Positions 43,977 through 53,196 of a stretch of DNA of 64,000 nt are shown here, in pieces. The stretch comes from Phascolarctobacterium sp. (GTDB lineage: Bacteria; Bacillota; Negativicutes; Acidaminococcales; Acidaminococcaceae). Where the stretch lies: positions 1-64,000 of the forward strand of contig JAUNWI010000005.1 in assembly GCA_030540395.1 (NCBI GenBank), written 5' to 3'. Under the pieces are notes generated by a model. It searched no databases. It was not told the origin of the DNA and was given only the letters and a program-made list of their open reading frames with translations. The translations under genes and the position numbers were made by a program. The stretch's first letter is position 1. The number at the start of each line of letters is the position of its first letter.

Positions 43977-45146
43977 ATGTTTAGTTTTATTCGCTCCTGC
44001 CGTGGGAAGAAGGCTTTGGCTGCTTCTCTGGCGGTGGCAATGATGCTGACGGTAGCAGGCTGCGCTAAAAAACAGCAAGCCCCTGCCCAAGCAACTCTGG
44101 TTAAGACCATGCAGGTAATCAAGCGCGATACTCCCATTGTGTATGATTACACTGGCTTTGTACAAGCTCAACAGGAAATGGAGCTGAAGGCTCAGGTTAG
44201 CGGTCAAATCACCGGCAAATTCTTTAAGGGTGGTGACACCGTGGTGGCAGGCCAAAAGCTGTACACCATCGACCAACGCACTTATCAGGCTAATTTGCTC
44301 AACGCACAGGCAGGTCTTGCCAATGCGCGTGCTAATTTGGCCAATGCTGCCTTGAATGCAGAGCGTTATACCAAGCTGTATGAGAATGATGCTGTTTCCA
44401 AGCAGGTTTTGGATAATGCCCTGACCCAACGTGACCAAGCCTTGGCTGCTGTTAATGCCCAGGAGGCAATGCTGGAAAATGCCAGAATCAGCATGACCGA
44501 TACCACCGTAACCGCACCCTTTACCGGTCGCATTGACACCAATGCCGTTGAGGTGGGCAATTATGTGGTAGCTGGCCAAACTCCTTTGGTAAAAATTTCT
44601 AATACCGACCCTGTGTATGTACAATTCACCATGGCTGAGCCGGAATACCTGAAGCTGTCTGCTTCTAAGGATAATAATGGCGGCGCTGCACTGGATAATC
44701 TGACTGCAGTGCTCAGTGATGGCTCCACCTATGATTTGAAGGGCAAAATTGCCGAGGTAAACCGTGGCATCAATGATAACACCGGTACCTTGACCATTAA
44801 GGCTCTCTTTGAAAACCCCGTTCGTCGTTTGCTGCCGGGTATGTTTGCTCATATCCAGGCTACTGCTGGCATTCAACAAAACGCATTGCTCATTCCGAAG
44901 CGTGCTGTTACCGAAATGCTGTACAAAAAGTTCGTCTATGTTGTAGGCTCTGACAATAAGGTTACCATGAAGGAAATTACCCTTGGTCCCAGTGTTGGTC
45001 GTCTGTACATGGTAGAAAGTGGCTTAAATGGCGACGAAGTTTTGGTAGTTGAAGGTACTGGTAAGGTACGTCAGGGTGCAGAGGTTAAAGCTCAGCCCAT
45101 GACCGAGGCAGATCTTGATACCACTGAGAAGACTCAACAAAAATAA
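43977..45146 (+). CDS. RND efflux periplasmic adaptor (AcrA/MexA family)
   Basis: 389 aa. Lipobox VAGCAKK near residue 24 gives an inner-membrane-anchored lipoprotein. The lipoyl halves, helical hairpin (about 100-165) and beta-barrel domain follow, with typical VSGQITGKFFKGGDTVVAGQKLY. It joins the RND pump to an outer-membrane channel. The pump gene follows 13 nt later. Presence of this class supports a double-membrane cell. Confidence 0.92.
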   Translation: MFSFIRSCRGKKALAASLAVAMMLTVAGCAKKQQAPAQATLVKTMQVIKRDTPIVYDYTGFVQAQQEMELKAQVSGQITGKFFKGGDTVVAGQKLYTIDQRTYQANLLNAQAGLANARANLANAALNAERYTKLYENDAVSKQVLDNALTQRDQALAAVNAQEAMLENARISMTDTTVTAPFTGRIDTNAVEVGNYVVAGQTPLVKISNTDPVYVQFTMAEPEYLKLSASKDNNGGAALDNLTAVLSDGSTYDLKGKIAEVNRGINDNTGTLTIKALFENPVRRLLPGMFAHIQATAGIQQNALLIPKRAVTEMLYKKFVYVVGSDNKVTMKEITLGPSVGRLYMVESGLNGDEVLVVEGTGKVRQGAEVKAQPMTEADLDTTEKTQQK

Positions 45147-45159
45147 GGAGGTAAGCTAA

Positions 45160-48100
45160 GTGGCACGTTTTTTTATTGATCGCCCTGTCTTTGCGATAGT
45201 GTTAGCGATTTTGATCACCTTACTGGGTGCCCTTGCCGGTTTCAGCTTGCCTATTGCTCAATATCCAAATATTACTAAGCCCCGTATTTCCGTAGAAACC
45301 AACTATGTAGGCGCTTCTGCCGACGTAGTTGAAGAAGCCGTTGCTCAGGCTATCGAGCAGAAGGTCAGCGGCGTTGAAAATATGCTGGATATGAGCTCCG
45401 TCAGCACCAGTAATGGTCAATACAAACTGAATGTACAGTTCAACCTGGAGAAAAATGCCGATATCGCTTCTGTAGAGGTACAGAACCGTGTATCCCAGGC
45501 CAACAGCTCCATGCCTAGCGAGGTTAGTGCTTATGGTATTACCACCGCTAAGGAATCTGCTGAAACCATTATGTATTTTGGCTTGTATTCTCCTAACAAT
45601 ACCTATGATGGCATGTTCCTGCGTACATACGCCGATGCGAACTTTATCGACGCAGTAAAGCGTGTTAAAGGCGTATCCACCGTTAGTGAATATGGTCCGG
45701 AATATTCCATCCGCCTGTGGCTGAATCCTGAAAAAATGGCACAGCTGGGCGTTACCGTGGATGATATTTCCACTGCTATTAAAACCCAAAACATTCAGGC
45801 CGCCGTTGGCTCCATCGGTGACCGTCCTACCGCTGCTGAGCAGGAAAGAACCTATTCTGCCAGTGCTCAAGGTCGTTTGAAGACTGTAGAAGAATTTGGC
45901 AATGTCATCGTCCGCACCAATAACGGCGATAACCTGAAGCTGCGCGATATTGCTACCATTAAAGAAGGTCCTCGTAACGATATGGTTGTCAGCCGTTTGA
46001 ACGGCGGCGAATCTGTTGTATTCCCTGTATCCTTAACCTCTGATGCTAACGCTATCGAAACCGTTGGCAAGATTAAAGAGGTGCTGAAGGAAGCGGAAAC
46101 CCGTTTCCCGGAGGATATGAAGCTGATTGTTATTCAGGATAACACCCAGTTTATTACTGAATCCTTGAACAAGGTTGCTCATACCTTCTTCGAGGCCTTG
46201 GTGCTGGTTATTCTGGTAGTATTTATGTTCTTAGGCAGCTGGCGCGCAACTCTGATTCCGCTGCTGGCAGTGCCCGTATCTCTGGTTGGTACCTTTGCTT
46301 CCTTTGTAGTTTTGGGCTTTACTATTAACACTCTGACTGCCTTCGCTATGATTTTGGCTATCGGCCTTGTAGTCGACGACGCCATTGTTGTAGTTGAGGC
46401 CGTTGAGCATCATATCCAAGAAAATGGTATGTCCCCGAAGGAAGCGACCTACCGCGCCATGAACGAAGTGTCCGGCCCTGTTGTGGCTATCGCCTTTGTT
46501 CTGTCCGCAGTATTTATTCCGGTAGCCTTTACCGGCGGTACTGTTGGTGAATTGTACAAGCAGTTCGCTATTACTGTATCAGTATCCATGATGCTGTCTG
46601 CAATCGTGGCGCTGTCCTTGACGCCTGCACTGTGCTCCCTGATTTTGAAGAAGAAGAGTGAGGATGAAGCTCCTAAGGGCTTTATTGGCAAGGCAGTGGC
46701 TTCCTTTAATCGTTGGTTTGAAAGAACTTTGGGCAAGTATGTTACCAATGTTGAGGCTTGCATTCGCAAGTCCAAGCTGGTGCTGACCTGCCTGGCAGTT
46801 GTGGTTATTCTGACTGGCGTTATCGCTAAGCATACTCCCACCGGCTTCGTGCCCAACGAGGACCAGGGCATGAGTGCTGTATCCGTAAACCTGCCCGAGG
46901 CTGCTTCCAGTAACCGTGCTTTGCAGATTATCGAAGATGTTTCTGCTAAGGCTCGCAAGCTCCCCGGTGTTAAGAACGTTATGTCCGTTGCCGGCGTAGA
47001 TATTCTGTCCAACGCACAAAAGGCTAACTCCGCCCTGATGGTAATTTGTATGGACGATTATAACAATCGTACCACTACCACCCAACAGGTTATTCCTATG
47101 ATTTTTGGCTTGGGCGCACAATACCCCGATGCTAATATCATGGCCTTCCAGCCGCCTTCCCTGCCCGGCGCTTCCAATACTGGTACTTTGAGCCTGTATT
47201 TGATGAACTTAGGCGGCGAGGATGTGGAGACCATGGGCCGGCGTGCTAATGAGTTCCTTGCTAAGGCTCGCCAGCGTCCTGAGGTTGGTATGGTTTATAC
47301 CACCCTGAACACCAATACCCCCGTGTATAATTTTGATGTGGATCGCGAAAAGGCACAAAGCCTGGGCGTACCTGTTTCCAGCGTTTATGCCGCTATGCAG
47401 GCCTTCTTAGGCGGTAACGAAATCAACGATATCAACAACTTCGGTCGTACCTGGAAGGTAGTTATGCAGGCAGATGCCAAGTATCGTACCAATGTGGATG
47501 ACTTGCGTTATTTCTACGTGCGCAGTACTAATGGTACCATGGTGCCGTTGAACACCTTGGTAACTCCCGTGCAAAAGAACAGCTCTCTGGTTATGACCCG
47601 CTTCAATGGCGCCCGCGCCATCAAGATCGCCGGTGACCCTGCTGATGGCTATTCCACCGGTGAAGCTATGGCAGCTTTAGAAGAGGTAGCAAAGGAAACT
47701 TTGCCCAGCTCCTACACCTACGAGTGGGTTGACCAAAGCCGCGATGAAATCGAGGCTGGCAGCCGTTCCACCCAGATTTACATCATTTCTATGATTTTCG
47801 TATTCCTGTGTCTGGCAGCTCTGTACGAAAGCTGGACCATTCCTCTGGCCGTACTCTTGTCCGTGCCCTCTGCAATTTTTGGTTGCTTCCTGTCCCAATT
47901 CCTGCGTGGTCAAAACAACGACGTTTATATGCAGATCGGTATGATCACCCTGATTGGCTTGGCTGCGAAGAACGCTATTTTGATTGTAGAATATGCTAAG
48001 ATGAACATGGAAGAAAATGGCATGGATGTGGTTACCGCCGCAGTTGAGGCAGCTCGCCTGCGTCTGCGCCCCATTCTGATGACCTCCTTTGCTTTCATCT

Positions 48101-48291
48101 TGGGCTGCTTGCCCCTGGCAATTGCCACCGGCCCGGGTGCTGGTGCCCGCGTGTCCATGGGTAACGCCGTAGTTGGCGGCATGACCATTGCCACCTTCTT
48201 CGGTATCTTCCTGATCCCCGTGCTCTTTGTAGTTGTAGAAAAATTCTTCAGCCGCAAAAAGAAGCAGGACCATATGATTGACCAAATGTAA
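45160..48291 (+). CDS. RND multidrug efflux transporter (AcrB/MexB, HAE1 family)
   Basis: 1043 aa, the standard length, with twelve membrane helices and two large periplasmic loops. Helix 4 has GLVVDDAIVVVEAVEHHI, including the Asp pair of the proton relay. N-terminus ARFFIDRPVFAIVLAI is the HAE1 signature. Proton-driven export of hydrophobic drugs or bile salts via the adaptor. No TolC-like channel gene is nearby, so the channel must be encoded elsewhere. Confidence 0.95.
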   Translation: MARFFIDRPVFAIVLAILITLLGALAGFSLPIAQYPNITKPRISVETNYVGASADVVEEAVAQAIEQKVSGVENMLDMSSVSTSNGQYKLNVQFNLEKNADIASVEVQNRVSQANSSMPSEVSAYGITTAKESAETIMYFGLYSPNNTYDGMFLRTYADANFIDAVKRVKGVSTVSEYGPEYSIRLWLNPEKMAQLGVTVDDISTAIKTQNIQAAVGSIGDRPTAAEQERTYSASAQGRLKTVEEFGNVIVRTNNGDNLKLRDIATIKEGPRNDMVVSRLNGGESVVFPVSLTSDANAIETVGKIKEVLKEAETRFPEDMKLIVIQDNTQFITESLNKVAHTFFEALVLVILVVFMFLGSWRATLIPLLAVPVSLVGTFASFVVLGFTINTLTAFAMILAIGLVVDDAIVVVEAVEHHIQENGMSPKEATYRAMNEVSGPVVAIAFVLSAVFIPVAFTGGTVGELYKQFAITVSVSMMLSAIVALSLTPALCSLILKKKSEDEAPKGFIGKAVASFNRWFERTLGKYVTNVEACIRKSKLVLTCLAVVVILTGVIAKHTPTGFVPNEDQGMSAVSVNLPEAASSNRALQIIEDVSAKARKLPGVKNVMSVAGVDILSNAQKANSALMVICMDDYNNRTTTTQQVIPMIFGLGAQYPDANIMAFQPPSLPGASNTGTLSLYLMNLGGEDVETMGRRANEFLAKARQRPEVGMVYTTLNTNTPVYNFDVDREKAQSLGVPVSSVYAAMQAFLGGNEINDINNFGRTWKVVMQADAKYRTNVDDLRYFYVRSTNGTMVPLNTLVTPVQKNSSLVMTRFNGARAIKIAGDPADGYSTGEAMAALEEVAKETLPSSYTYEWVDQSRDEIEAGSRSTQIYIISMIFVFLCLAALYESWTIPLAVLLSVPSAIFGCFLSQFLRGQNNDVYMQIGMITLIGLAAKNAILIVEYAKMNMEENGMDVVTAAVEAARLRLRPILMTSFAFILGCLPLAIATGPGAGARVSMGNAVVGGMTIATFFGIFLIPVLFVVVEKFFSRKKKQDHMIDQM

Positions 48292-48323
48292 GCTCTCACA
48301 AAGAGTAACATACTCCAAAATAA

Positions 48324-48364
48324 AAAAGCTCTGCTTAGTCCATTAAGATTAAGCAGAGCTTTTT
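48324..48364 (+). terminator. terminator of the RND operon
   Basis: AAAAGCTCTGCTTA / TAAGCAGAGCTTTT stem with T run. Confidence 0.9.
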
Positions 48365-48513
48365 ACTGCCCTAAATAGGGGATTAGTAGCTTAATTAAGC
48401 ATAAAAAAAGTTAAAAAACATAAAAAATAAAGTAATTCTATTAAGTAAATAGACAAAGGTCTAAGAGTTCATAAAAGGTGACAAGGGCAACAGTTATGAC
48501 TTGTTCCACAAAT

Positions 48514-48581
48514 TATAATGAAAGCCGACAAGGATGCTTGTCCGCAATCATTCATCAATCCGTTATGTTTGCTATTAACGG
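48514..48581 (+). promoter_or_regulatory. leader of decarboxylase pair 1
   Basis: TATAAT at 48514-48519, then two hairpins: GACAAG/CTTGTC (48527-48542) and CCGTTA/TAACGG (48560-48581), before the ribosome site GGAGGTG. The preceding 48366-48510 is AT-rich without an ORF. Confidence 0.4.
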
Positions 48582-48604
48582 AAAATATTTGTGGAGGTGA
48601 TGTT

Positions 48605-48733
48605 ATGGGTCCAGTAACAACGAATCCCTGGCTGATAGCCGTGATCAACATGGCCATTGTATTCGGGGTCTTGATCGCTCTGGGCGTCTTAATGAGTATG
48701 ATTCAGGTCGTAGATCCCACTAAAAACCACTAA
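48605..48733 (+). CDS. OadG-related small membrane subunit, copy 1
   Basis: 42 aa; ATG 48605 has GGAGGTG at 6 nt (a longer in-frame start lacks one). One membrane helix (LIAVINMAIVFGVLIALGVLM) and a C-terminal VVDPTKNH. Small OadG/MmdD-epsilon-like subunits help assemble Na+-translocating decarboxylases on the beta subunit. The beta gene follows 25 nt later, and a near-identical pair is 1.7 kb downstream. Confidence 0.8.
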   Translation: MGPVTTNPWLIAVINMAIVFGVLIALGVLMSMIQVVDPTKNH

Positions 48734-48758
48734 CGAAACTTAAGGAGGAAAATTTTTT

Positions 48759-49892
48759 ATGTTTGAGGCGTTTATTGTTGCTCTGTCTTCTGTATGGGCA
48801 GACTCCGGCTTCTCTGCCTTGACAGCCGGCCACATTATTATGATTTGTGTAGGTCTTGTACTGCTGTACATGGCTATTGGTAAGGGGTTTGAACCTTTGC
48901 TGTTGTCCCCGATTGCTTTTGGTTGCATTCTGGCCAATATCCCGAAGAACGGCTTTGAACAACCTGGCGTCATGTCCGTTATTATGTATGGTATTAACCA
49001 CGAAGTATTCCCGCCGTTGATTTTCTTGGGTGTAGGCGCAATGACCGACTTCGGTCCCCTGATTGCAAACCCCAAAACTCTGCTTTTGGGTGCTGCTGCA
49101 CAAGCAGGTGTTTTCGTGGCGTTGCTGGGTGCTATGCTCTTGGGCTTCTCCGTGCAAGAAGCTGCTGCAATTGGCATTATCGGTGGTGCTGATGGTCCTA
49201 CATCCATTTATCTGGCTGCTAAAATGGCTCCGCAGCTCTTAGGCGCTATCGCCGTTGCTGCTTATTCCTACATGAGCTTGGTTCCCCTGATTCAACCGCC
49301 CATCATGCACCTCTTTACCACTGAAGCAGACCGCAAGATCGTTATGAAACAGCTGCGTCCTGTTTCCAAGTTCGAAAAGATTGTTTTCCCGATTATGACC
49401 ACTATTATCATCTCCCTGCTTCTTCCTTCCGTAACCGCATTGATTGGTATGCTGATGCTGGGTAACCTGTTCAAGGAAGCTGGCTGCCTGGATCGCTTGA
49501 GTGATACCGCTCAAAATGCTTTGATGAATACCGTAACCATCATGCTGGCAACAGGTACTGGCCTGACCATGAGTGCTGAGTCCTTCCTGAACTACCAAAC
49601 CATCCTGATTATCTTCTTAGGTCTGGTAGCCTTCATCGGCGGTACCGCAGCTGGCGTAATCTTTGGCAAGCTCATGTGCACCTTGGATGGTCGTCAAACC
49701 AATCCGCTGATTGGCTCTGCCGGCGTATCCGCAGTTCCCATGGCTGCGCGCGTGTCCCAAATTGTTGGCCAAAAAGCTAACCCTGCCAACTTCCTGCTGA
49801 TGCATGCAATGGGTCCCAATGTTGCAGGTGTAATTGGTACCGCTGTAGCAGCTGGCACGATGTTGGCTATGATCGGCCCCGTAGCTAAGTAA
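48759..49892 (+). CDS. Na+-translocating decarboxylase beta subunit, copy 1
   Basis: 377 aa, nine or more membrane helices. [17 protein letters not shown] contains the conserved Asp of OadB/MmdB/GcdB that takes part in Na+ transport, and [16 protein letters not shown] is the second conserved region. The subunit decarboxylates carboxybiotin and pumps Na+ outward, coupling decarboxylation of methylmalonyl-CoA, oxaloacetate or glutaconyl-CoA to energy conservation. Alpha and biotin subunits are not in the window. Methylmalonyl-CoA is my best guess for a succinate-to-propionate fermenter. Confidence 0.92.
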   Translation: MFEAFIVALSSVWADSGFSALTAGHIIMICVGLVLLYMAIGKGFEPLLLSPIAFGCILANIPKNGFEQPGVMSVIMYGINHEVFPPLIFLGVGAMTDFGPLIANPKTLLLGAAAQAGVFVALLGAMLLGFSVQEAAAIGIIGGADGPTSIYLAAKMAPQLLGAIAVAAYSYMSLVPLIQPPIMHLFTTEADRKIVMKQLRPVSKFEKIVFPIMTTIIISLLLPSVTALIGMLMLGNLFKEAGCLDRLSDTAQNALMNTVTIMLATGTGLTMSAESFLNYQTILIIFLGLVAFIGGTAAGVIFGKLMCTLDGRQTNPLIGSAGVSAVPMAARVSQIVGQKANPANFLLMHAMGPNVAGVIGTAVAAGTMLAMIGPVAK

Positions 49893-49916
49893 AGCGGTCC
49901 ATAAGTTATTAACAGC

Positions 49917-49977
49917 TTTAGACATAGAAAAGCCCTCGCGCACTAAATTTTGTGGCGGGGGCTTTTCGCTGTCTAAA
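49917..49977 (+). terminator. terminator of decarboxylase pair 1
   Basis: Long stem TTTAGACA-GAAAAGCCC / GGGGCTTTTC-GTCTAAA. A second hairpin AAAATAACCAG / CTGGTTATTTT with T run follows at 49996-50028. Confidence 0.8.
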
Positions 49978-50029
49978 AATGTAAATAGGCATAAAAAAAT
50001 AACCAGTTCGCAGCTGGTTATTTTTCTAT

Positions 50030-50340
50030 GCCTAAGGCTGTTCGCATCAACCTCAGGCAGTCTCCCAAATCTTACTATTCGCAAATTGAAGATTGGAAGG
50101 ATATTAAATGGTTGCTTTGCAGTACTTATTTTAGCAAAGGTTCTAGATATTTCTGTTGCCCAAGTCACAGAAGTACATTTAAAAAATATAGTAACTATAA
50201 AGTTATTTTAGTAAAGATATTATGTAAATAATGTAAGCAAGCGGTGTAACAAAAGTGTGACTTGCGCAACAGAAGATAAAAAAATTTACTTTTATACTTA
50301 TTAAAGTAAGATAAGTATCATGTCTTACTGGATATAATCC
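50030..50340 (+). other. gene-free stretch before decarboxylase pair 2
   Basis: Only short unsupported frames. TTACTTT ... AAAGTAA inverted repeat near 50290 and a TATAAT near 50333 suggest a promoter for the second pair. Confidence 0.4.
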
Positions 50341-50370
50341 CCTTTTATTTTGCAAGAAAGAGGTGAATTT

Positions 50371-50499
50371 ATGGGTCCTGTAACAACTAATCCGTGGCTG
50401 ATTGCCCTCATCAACATGACCATCGTTTTCGGAGTGTTGATCGTGTTGGGAGGCTTGATGAGCCTGCTGCAGGTGGTAGATCCCACCAAAACTAAATAA
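50371..50499 (+). CDS. OadG-related small membrane subunit, copy 2
   Basis: 42 aa; ATG 50371 after AAAGAGGTG. It has the same MGPVTTNPWLIA start, one membrane helix and a VVDPTKTK end as copy 1, differing at about seven positions. Predicted assembly subunit for a Na+-pumping decarboxylase. Unlike copy 1, 223 nt of hairpin-rich DNA separate it from its beta gene. Confidence 0.8.
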   Translation: MGPVTTNPWLIALINMTIVFGVLIVLGGLMSLLQVVDPTKTK

Positions 50500-50722
50500 T
50501 TAGGTCTCGAAGCAGCAATGCTGCTTTAAGCTGCTTCATGAAAGAAAGTCCTGCTTTTCTAAGCTTCTGTAAGAAGCATCGCACTTCATTCCTGCCAGGC
50601 TAGGGGAGACTGAAAGGAACAGAGGCGTTGAAGAGCTCATTTCGGAAATGAAGTATTAATTGCCGTGAGGCAATTCGCACTTATAAAATCCCACAGATGG
50701 GAAACAAGGAGGAAATTATTAC
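50500..50722 (+). promoter_or_regulatory. hairpin-rich spacer between small and beta subunit genes
   Basis: Successive hairpins: GAAGCAGC/GCTGCTTC (50509-50537), GCTTCT/AGAAGC (50563-50577), CATT-TCGGA-AATG (50638-50650), AATTGCC-GTGA-GGCAATT (50658-50675, GNRA-type loop) and TCCC/GGGA (50691-50704) just before the ribosome site AAGGAGG. No T run, so not a terminator; possibly an mRNA processing or stability segment. Confidence 0.45.
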
Positions 50723-51850
50723 ATGGAAGCATTTGTTGTTGCTTTGGCATCCGTATGGGCAGACTCTGGCTTCTCTGCTTTGACCGGCGGTCATGTAATC
50801 ATGATTTGTGTTGGTCTGATTCTGCTGTATATGGCTATTGGTAAAGGCTTTGAGCCTTTGCTGCTGTCCCCGATCGCATTTGGTTGTATTCTGGCTAACA
50901 TTCCTAAAAACGGTTTTGAACAACCTGGTGTTATGTCCGTAATCGCATACGGCATTCACCATGAAGTATTCCCGCCGTTGATTTTCTTGGGCGTAGGCGC
51001 AATGACCGACTTTGGTCCTCTGCTGGCTAACCCCAAGACCCTGCTCTTAGGCGCTGCTGCTCAAGCTGGCGTATTCATCGCTTTGCTGGGCGCTATGCTT
51101 TTAGGCTTCAACGTACAAGAAGCTGCTGCTATCGGTATTATCGGTGGTGCTGACGGCCCGACCTCCATTTATCTGGCCGCTAAGATGGCTCCCCAACTGC
51201 TGGGCGCTATCGCTGTTGCTGCTTATTCCTACATGTCTCTGGTTCCCTTGATTCAGCCTCCTATCATGATGCTGTGCACCACTGAACATGACCGCAAGAT
51301 CGTTATGAAACAATTGCGTCCTGTTTCTCATTTTGAGAAGATCACCTTCCCGATTATGTGCACCATCATCATTTCCCTGCTGTTGCCTTCCGTAACCGCA
51401 TTGATTGGTATGCTGATGCTTGGTAACCTGTTCAAAGAAGCAGGCTGCTTGGATCGTCTGTCCGATACCGCTCAAAACGCATTGATGAACATTGTAACCA
51501 TCATGCTGGCAACCGGTACTGGCTGCACCATGAGCGCTGAGTCCTTCCTGAACTATCAAACCATCTTGATCATTTGCCTTGGTCTGGTTGCATTTATCGC
51601 TGGTACTGCTGCAGGTGCTCTGTTCGGTACTTTGATGTGCAAGCTGGACGGCGGCCAAACCAACCCCTTGATTGGTTCTGCCGGCGTATCTGCAGTTCCT
51701 ATGGCTGCTCGTGTATCTCAAAAAGTTGGCCAAAAATGCAATCCTGCTAACTTCCTGCTGATGCATGCTATGGGCCCCAACGTTGCAGGCGTTATTGGTA
51801 CCGCAGTTGCAGCTGGTACCATGCTGGCTATGATTGGTCCTGTTAAATAA
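50723..51850 (+). CDS. Na+-translocating decarboxylase beta subunit, copy 2
   Basis: 375 aa, about 90 percent identical by eye to the copy at 48759, with the same [17 protein letters not shown]sp motif. Differences cluster in the loop after QPPIM (MLCTTEHD versus HLFTTEAD) and near the C-terminus. A recent tandem duplication of the small-beta pair is the simplest origin. It may serve a different alpha subunit or raise dosage. Confidence 0.92.
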   Translation: MEAFVVALASVWADSGFSALTGGHVIMICVGLILLYMAIGKGFEPLLLSPIAFGCILANIPKNGFEQPGVMSVIAYGIHHEVFPPLIFLGVGAMTDFGPLLANPKTLLLGAAAQAGVFIALLGAMLLGFNVQEAAAIGIIGGADGPTSIYLAAKMAPQLLGAIAVAAYSYMSLVPLIQPPIMMLCTTEHDRKIVMKQLRPVSHFEKITFPIMCTIIISLLLPSVTALIGMLMLGNLFKEAGCLDRLSDTAQNALMNIVTIMLATGTGCTMSAESFLNYQTILIICLGLVAFIAGTAAGALFGTLMCKLDGGQTNPLIGSAGVSAVPMAARVSQKVGQKCNPANFLLMHAMGPNVAGVIGTAVAAGTMLAMIGPVK

Positions 51851-51870
51851 TTATCCACTGCAACTCCCCT

Positions 51871-51902
51871 AAGAGGGTGCGCGAAGCGCACCCTCTTTTT
51901 TA
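51871..51902 (+). terminator. terminator of decarboxylase pair 2
   Basis: GAGGGTGCGC / GCGCACCCTC with a GAA loop and a six-T run. Confidence 0.92.
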
Positions 51903-51923
51903 TGCCATTAATAACGAAAATTT

Positions 51924-51945
51924 GTTTCGAGTAACGTTTCGTTAC
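51924..51945 (+). repeat. GTAACG repeat, copy 7
   Basis: GTTTCGAGTAACGTTTCGTTAC, 22 nt after the terminator; same orientation as the other six, 37 kb from the nearest. Confidence 0.85.
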
Positions 51946-52047
51946 TGGAATGAAAGCTGCCCAAATGGCTTATGCATTGCATAAGTGAAAAGATTTATAA
52001 TTAGCTAAAGTGTCATAGAAAAAACACATTTTCTTGGTATGATTACT

Positions 52048-52077
52048 TTGACCTCAAAAGGAGGAAAGGCTTATAAT
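52048..52077 (+). promoter_or_regulatory. promoter of the macAB-like operon
   Basis: TTGACC, 18 nt spacer, TATAAT, 30 nt before the adaptor start. Confidence 0.65.
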
Positions 52078-52107
52078 AAAAAGAAAATAGATAAATGAGG
52101 GATTGCT

Positions 52108-53181
52108 ATGTTGAAGTTTTTGCAAAGAAATAAGTATCTTGTTCTTGTGGCTGCATTAGTATTGGCTGGCAGCTATGGCGGCTATAAATATTATCAAAGC
52201 ACTCAAGCCGCAGCGCAGACTGTAAAGCTTGGTCGCGTAACCCGTGGCGATTTAACAGAAACAGTATCTGCTACAGGCTCCTTGACCGCGCTGGACAATG
52301 TGGATATCAGCTCCAAGATTACCGGTCGTATCGTAGAGGTTTTAGTGAAGGAAAACCAGCATGTTAATGCAGGTGATGTGCTGGTACGTCTTGATGCAAC
52401 CTCCCTAAAGGCTACCTTGTCCCAAATGCAGGCCAAGCTGACCAATGCCCAGCTCACCTATAAGCGTGACCTGGATTTGCTCAATCGCGGCGCCATCAGC
52501 CAGGCTACTTATGATGCCGCATATGCCGATTATTTGGTGGCACTGAGCAATTACGAAAAGGCAGCCTCCGATGTGAACGATACTGTCATTACTACGCCTA
52601 TCAGTGGCTATATTATCGGCAAGCCCACGCCCGTAGGCCAAACCATCAGCTCCGGTATCAGCACGCCCCAGGTTATCATGAGCGTGGCAACCTTGGACAA
52701 TATGGAAATCGAAGCGCTGGTGGATGAGTCCGATATTGGTCAGGTTAAAGAAGGCCAAAAGGTGAAGTTCACTGTGGACGCTTATCCCGAAGAAACCTTT
52801 ACGGGCACGGTGCGTTTGCTTTCCAAAAAAGCTACAACCGAAAATAACGTCATTTATTATAAAGTCTATGTTACTGTTGATGATGCCAAGGGCAAGCTGT
52901 TGCCTACCATGACTGCTCGTGCTGATTTTATTATCAGCGAGGCTAAGGATGTAACCATGGTGCCACTAAACTGTGTTTACACCGAAGGCAAGCGTCGTTA
53001 TGTGAAGGTTTACAACGAAAAGACCAAGGAAACCAAGGACGTGGATGTAACCATTGGCTTGAGCAACGACAGTAATGTTGTGGTTACTGGCGCAGAGCTC
53101 AAGGATGGCGAAAAGCTGCTGGTGAAAAAGGCCGTTGCTAAGCAGAGCGGACAAAACCGCATGGGACCGCCGCCCATGTAA
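52108..53181 (+). CDS. MacA-like periplasmic adaptor (HlyD/RND-MFP family)
   Basis: 357 aa. N-terminal membrane anchor (YLVLVAALVLAGSYGGY), then lipoyl, alpha-hairpin and beta-barrel domains (GDLTETVSATGSLTALDNVDI; VLVKENQHVNAGDVLVRLDA). Links an inner-membrane ABC exporter to an outer-membrane channel. An ABC ATPase gene and a FtsX-type permease gene follow directly, forming a MacAB-type export system for peptides, macrolides or siderophore-like compounds. Confidence 0.9.
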   Translation: MLKFLQRNKYLVLVAALVLAGSYGGYKYYQSTQAAAQTVKLGRVTRGDLTETVSATGSLTALDNVDISSKITGRIVEVLVKENQHVNAGDVLVRLDATSLKATLSQMQAKLTNAQLTYKRDLDLLNRGAISQATYDAAYADYLVALSNYEKAASDVNDTVITTPISGYIIGKPTPVGQTISSGISTPQVIMSVATLDNMEIEALVDESDIGQVKEGQKVKFTVDAYPEETFTGTVRLLSKKATTENNVIYYKVYVTVDDAKGKLLPTMTARADFIISEAKDVTMVPLNCVYTEGKRRYVKVYNEKTKETKDVDVTIGLSNDSNVVVTGAELKDGEKLLVKKAVAKQSGQNRMGPPPM

Positions 53182-53196
53182 GAAGGAGTGATTGCT

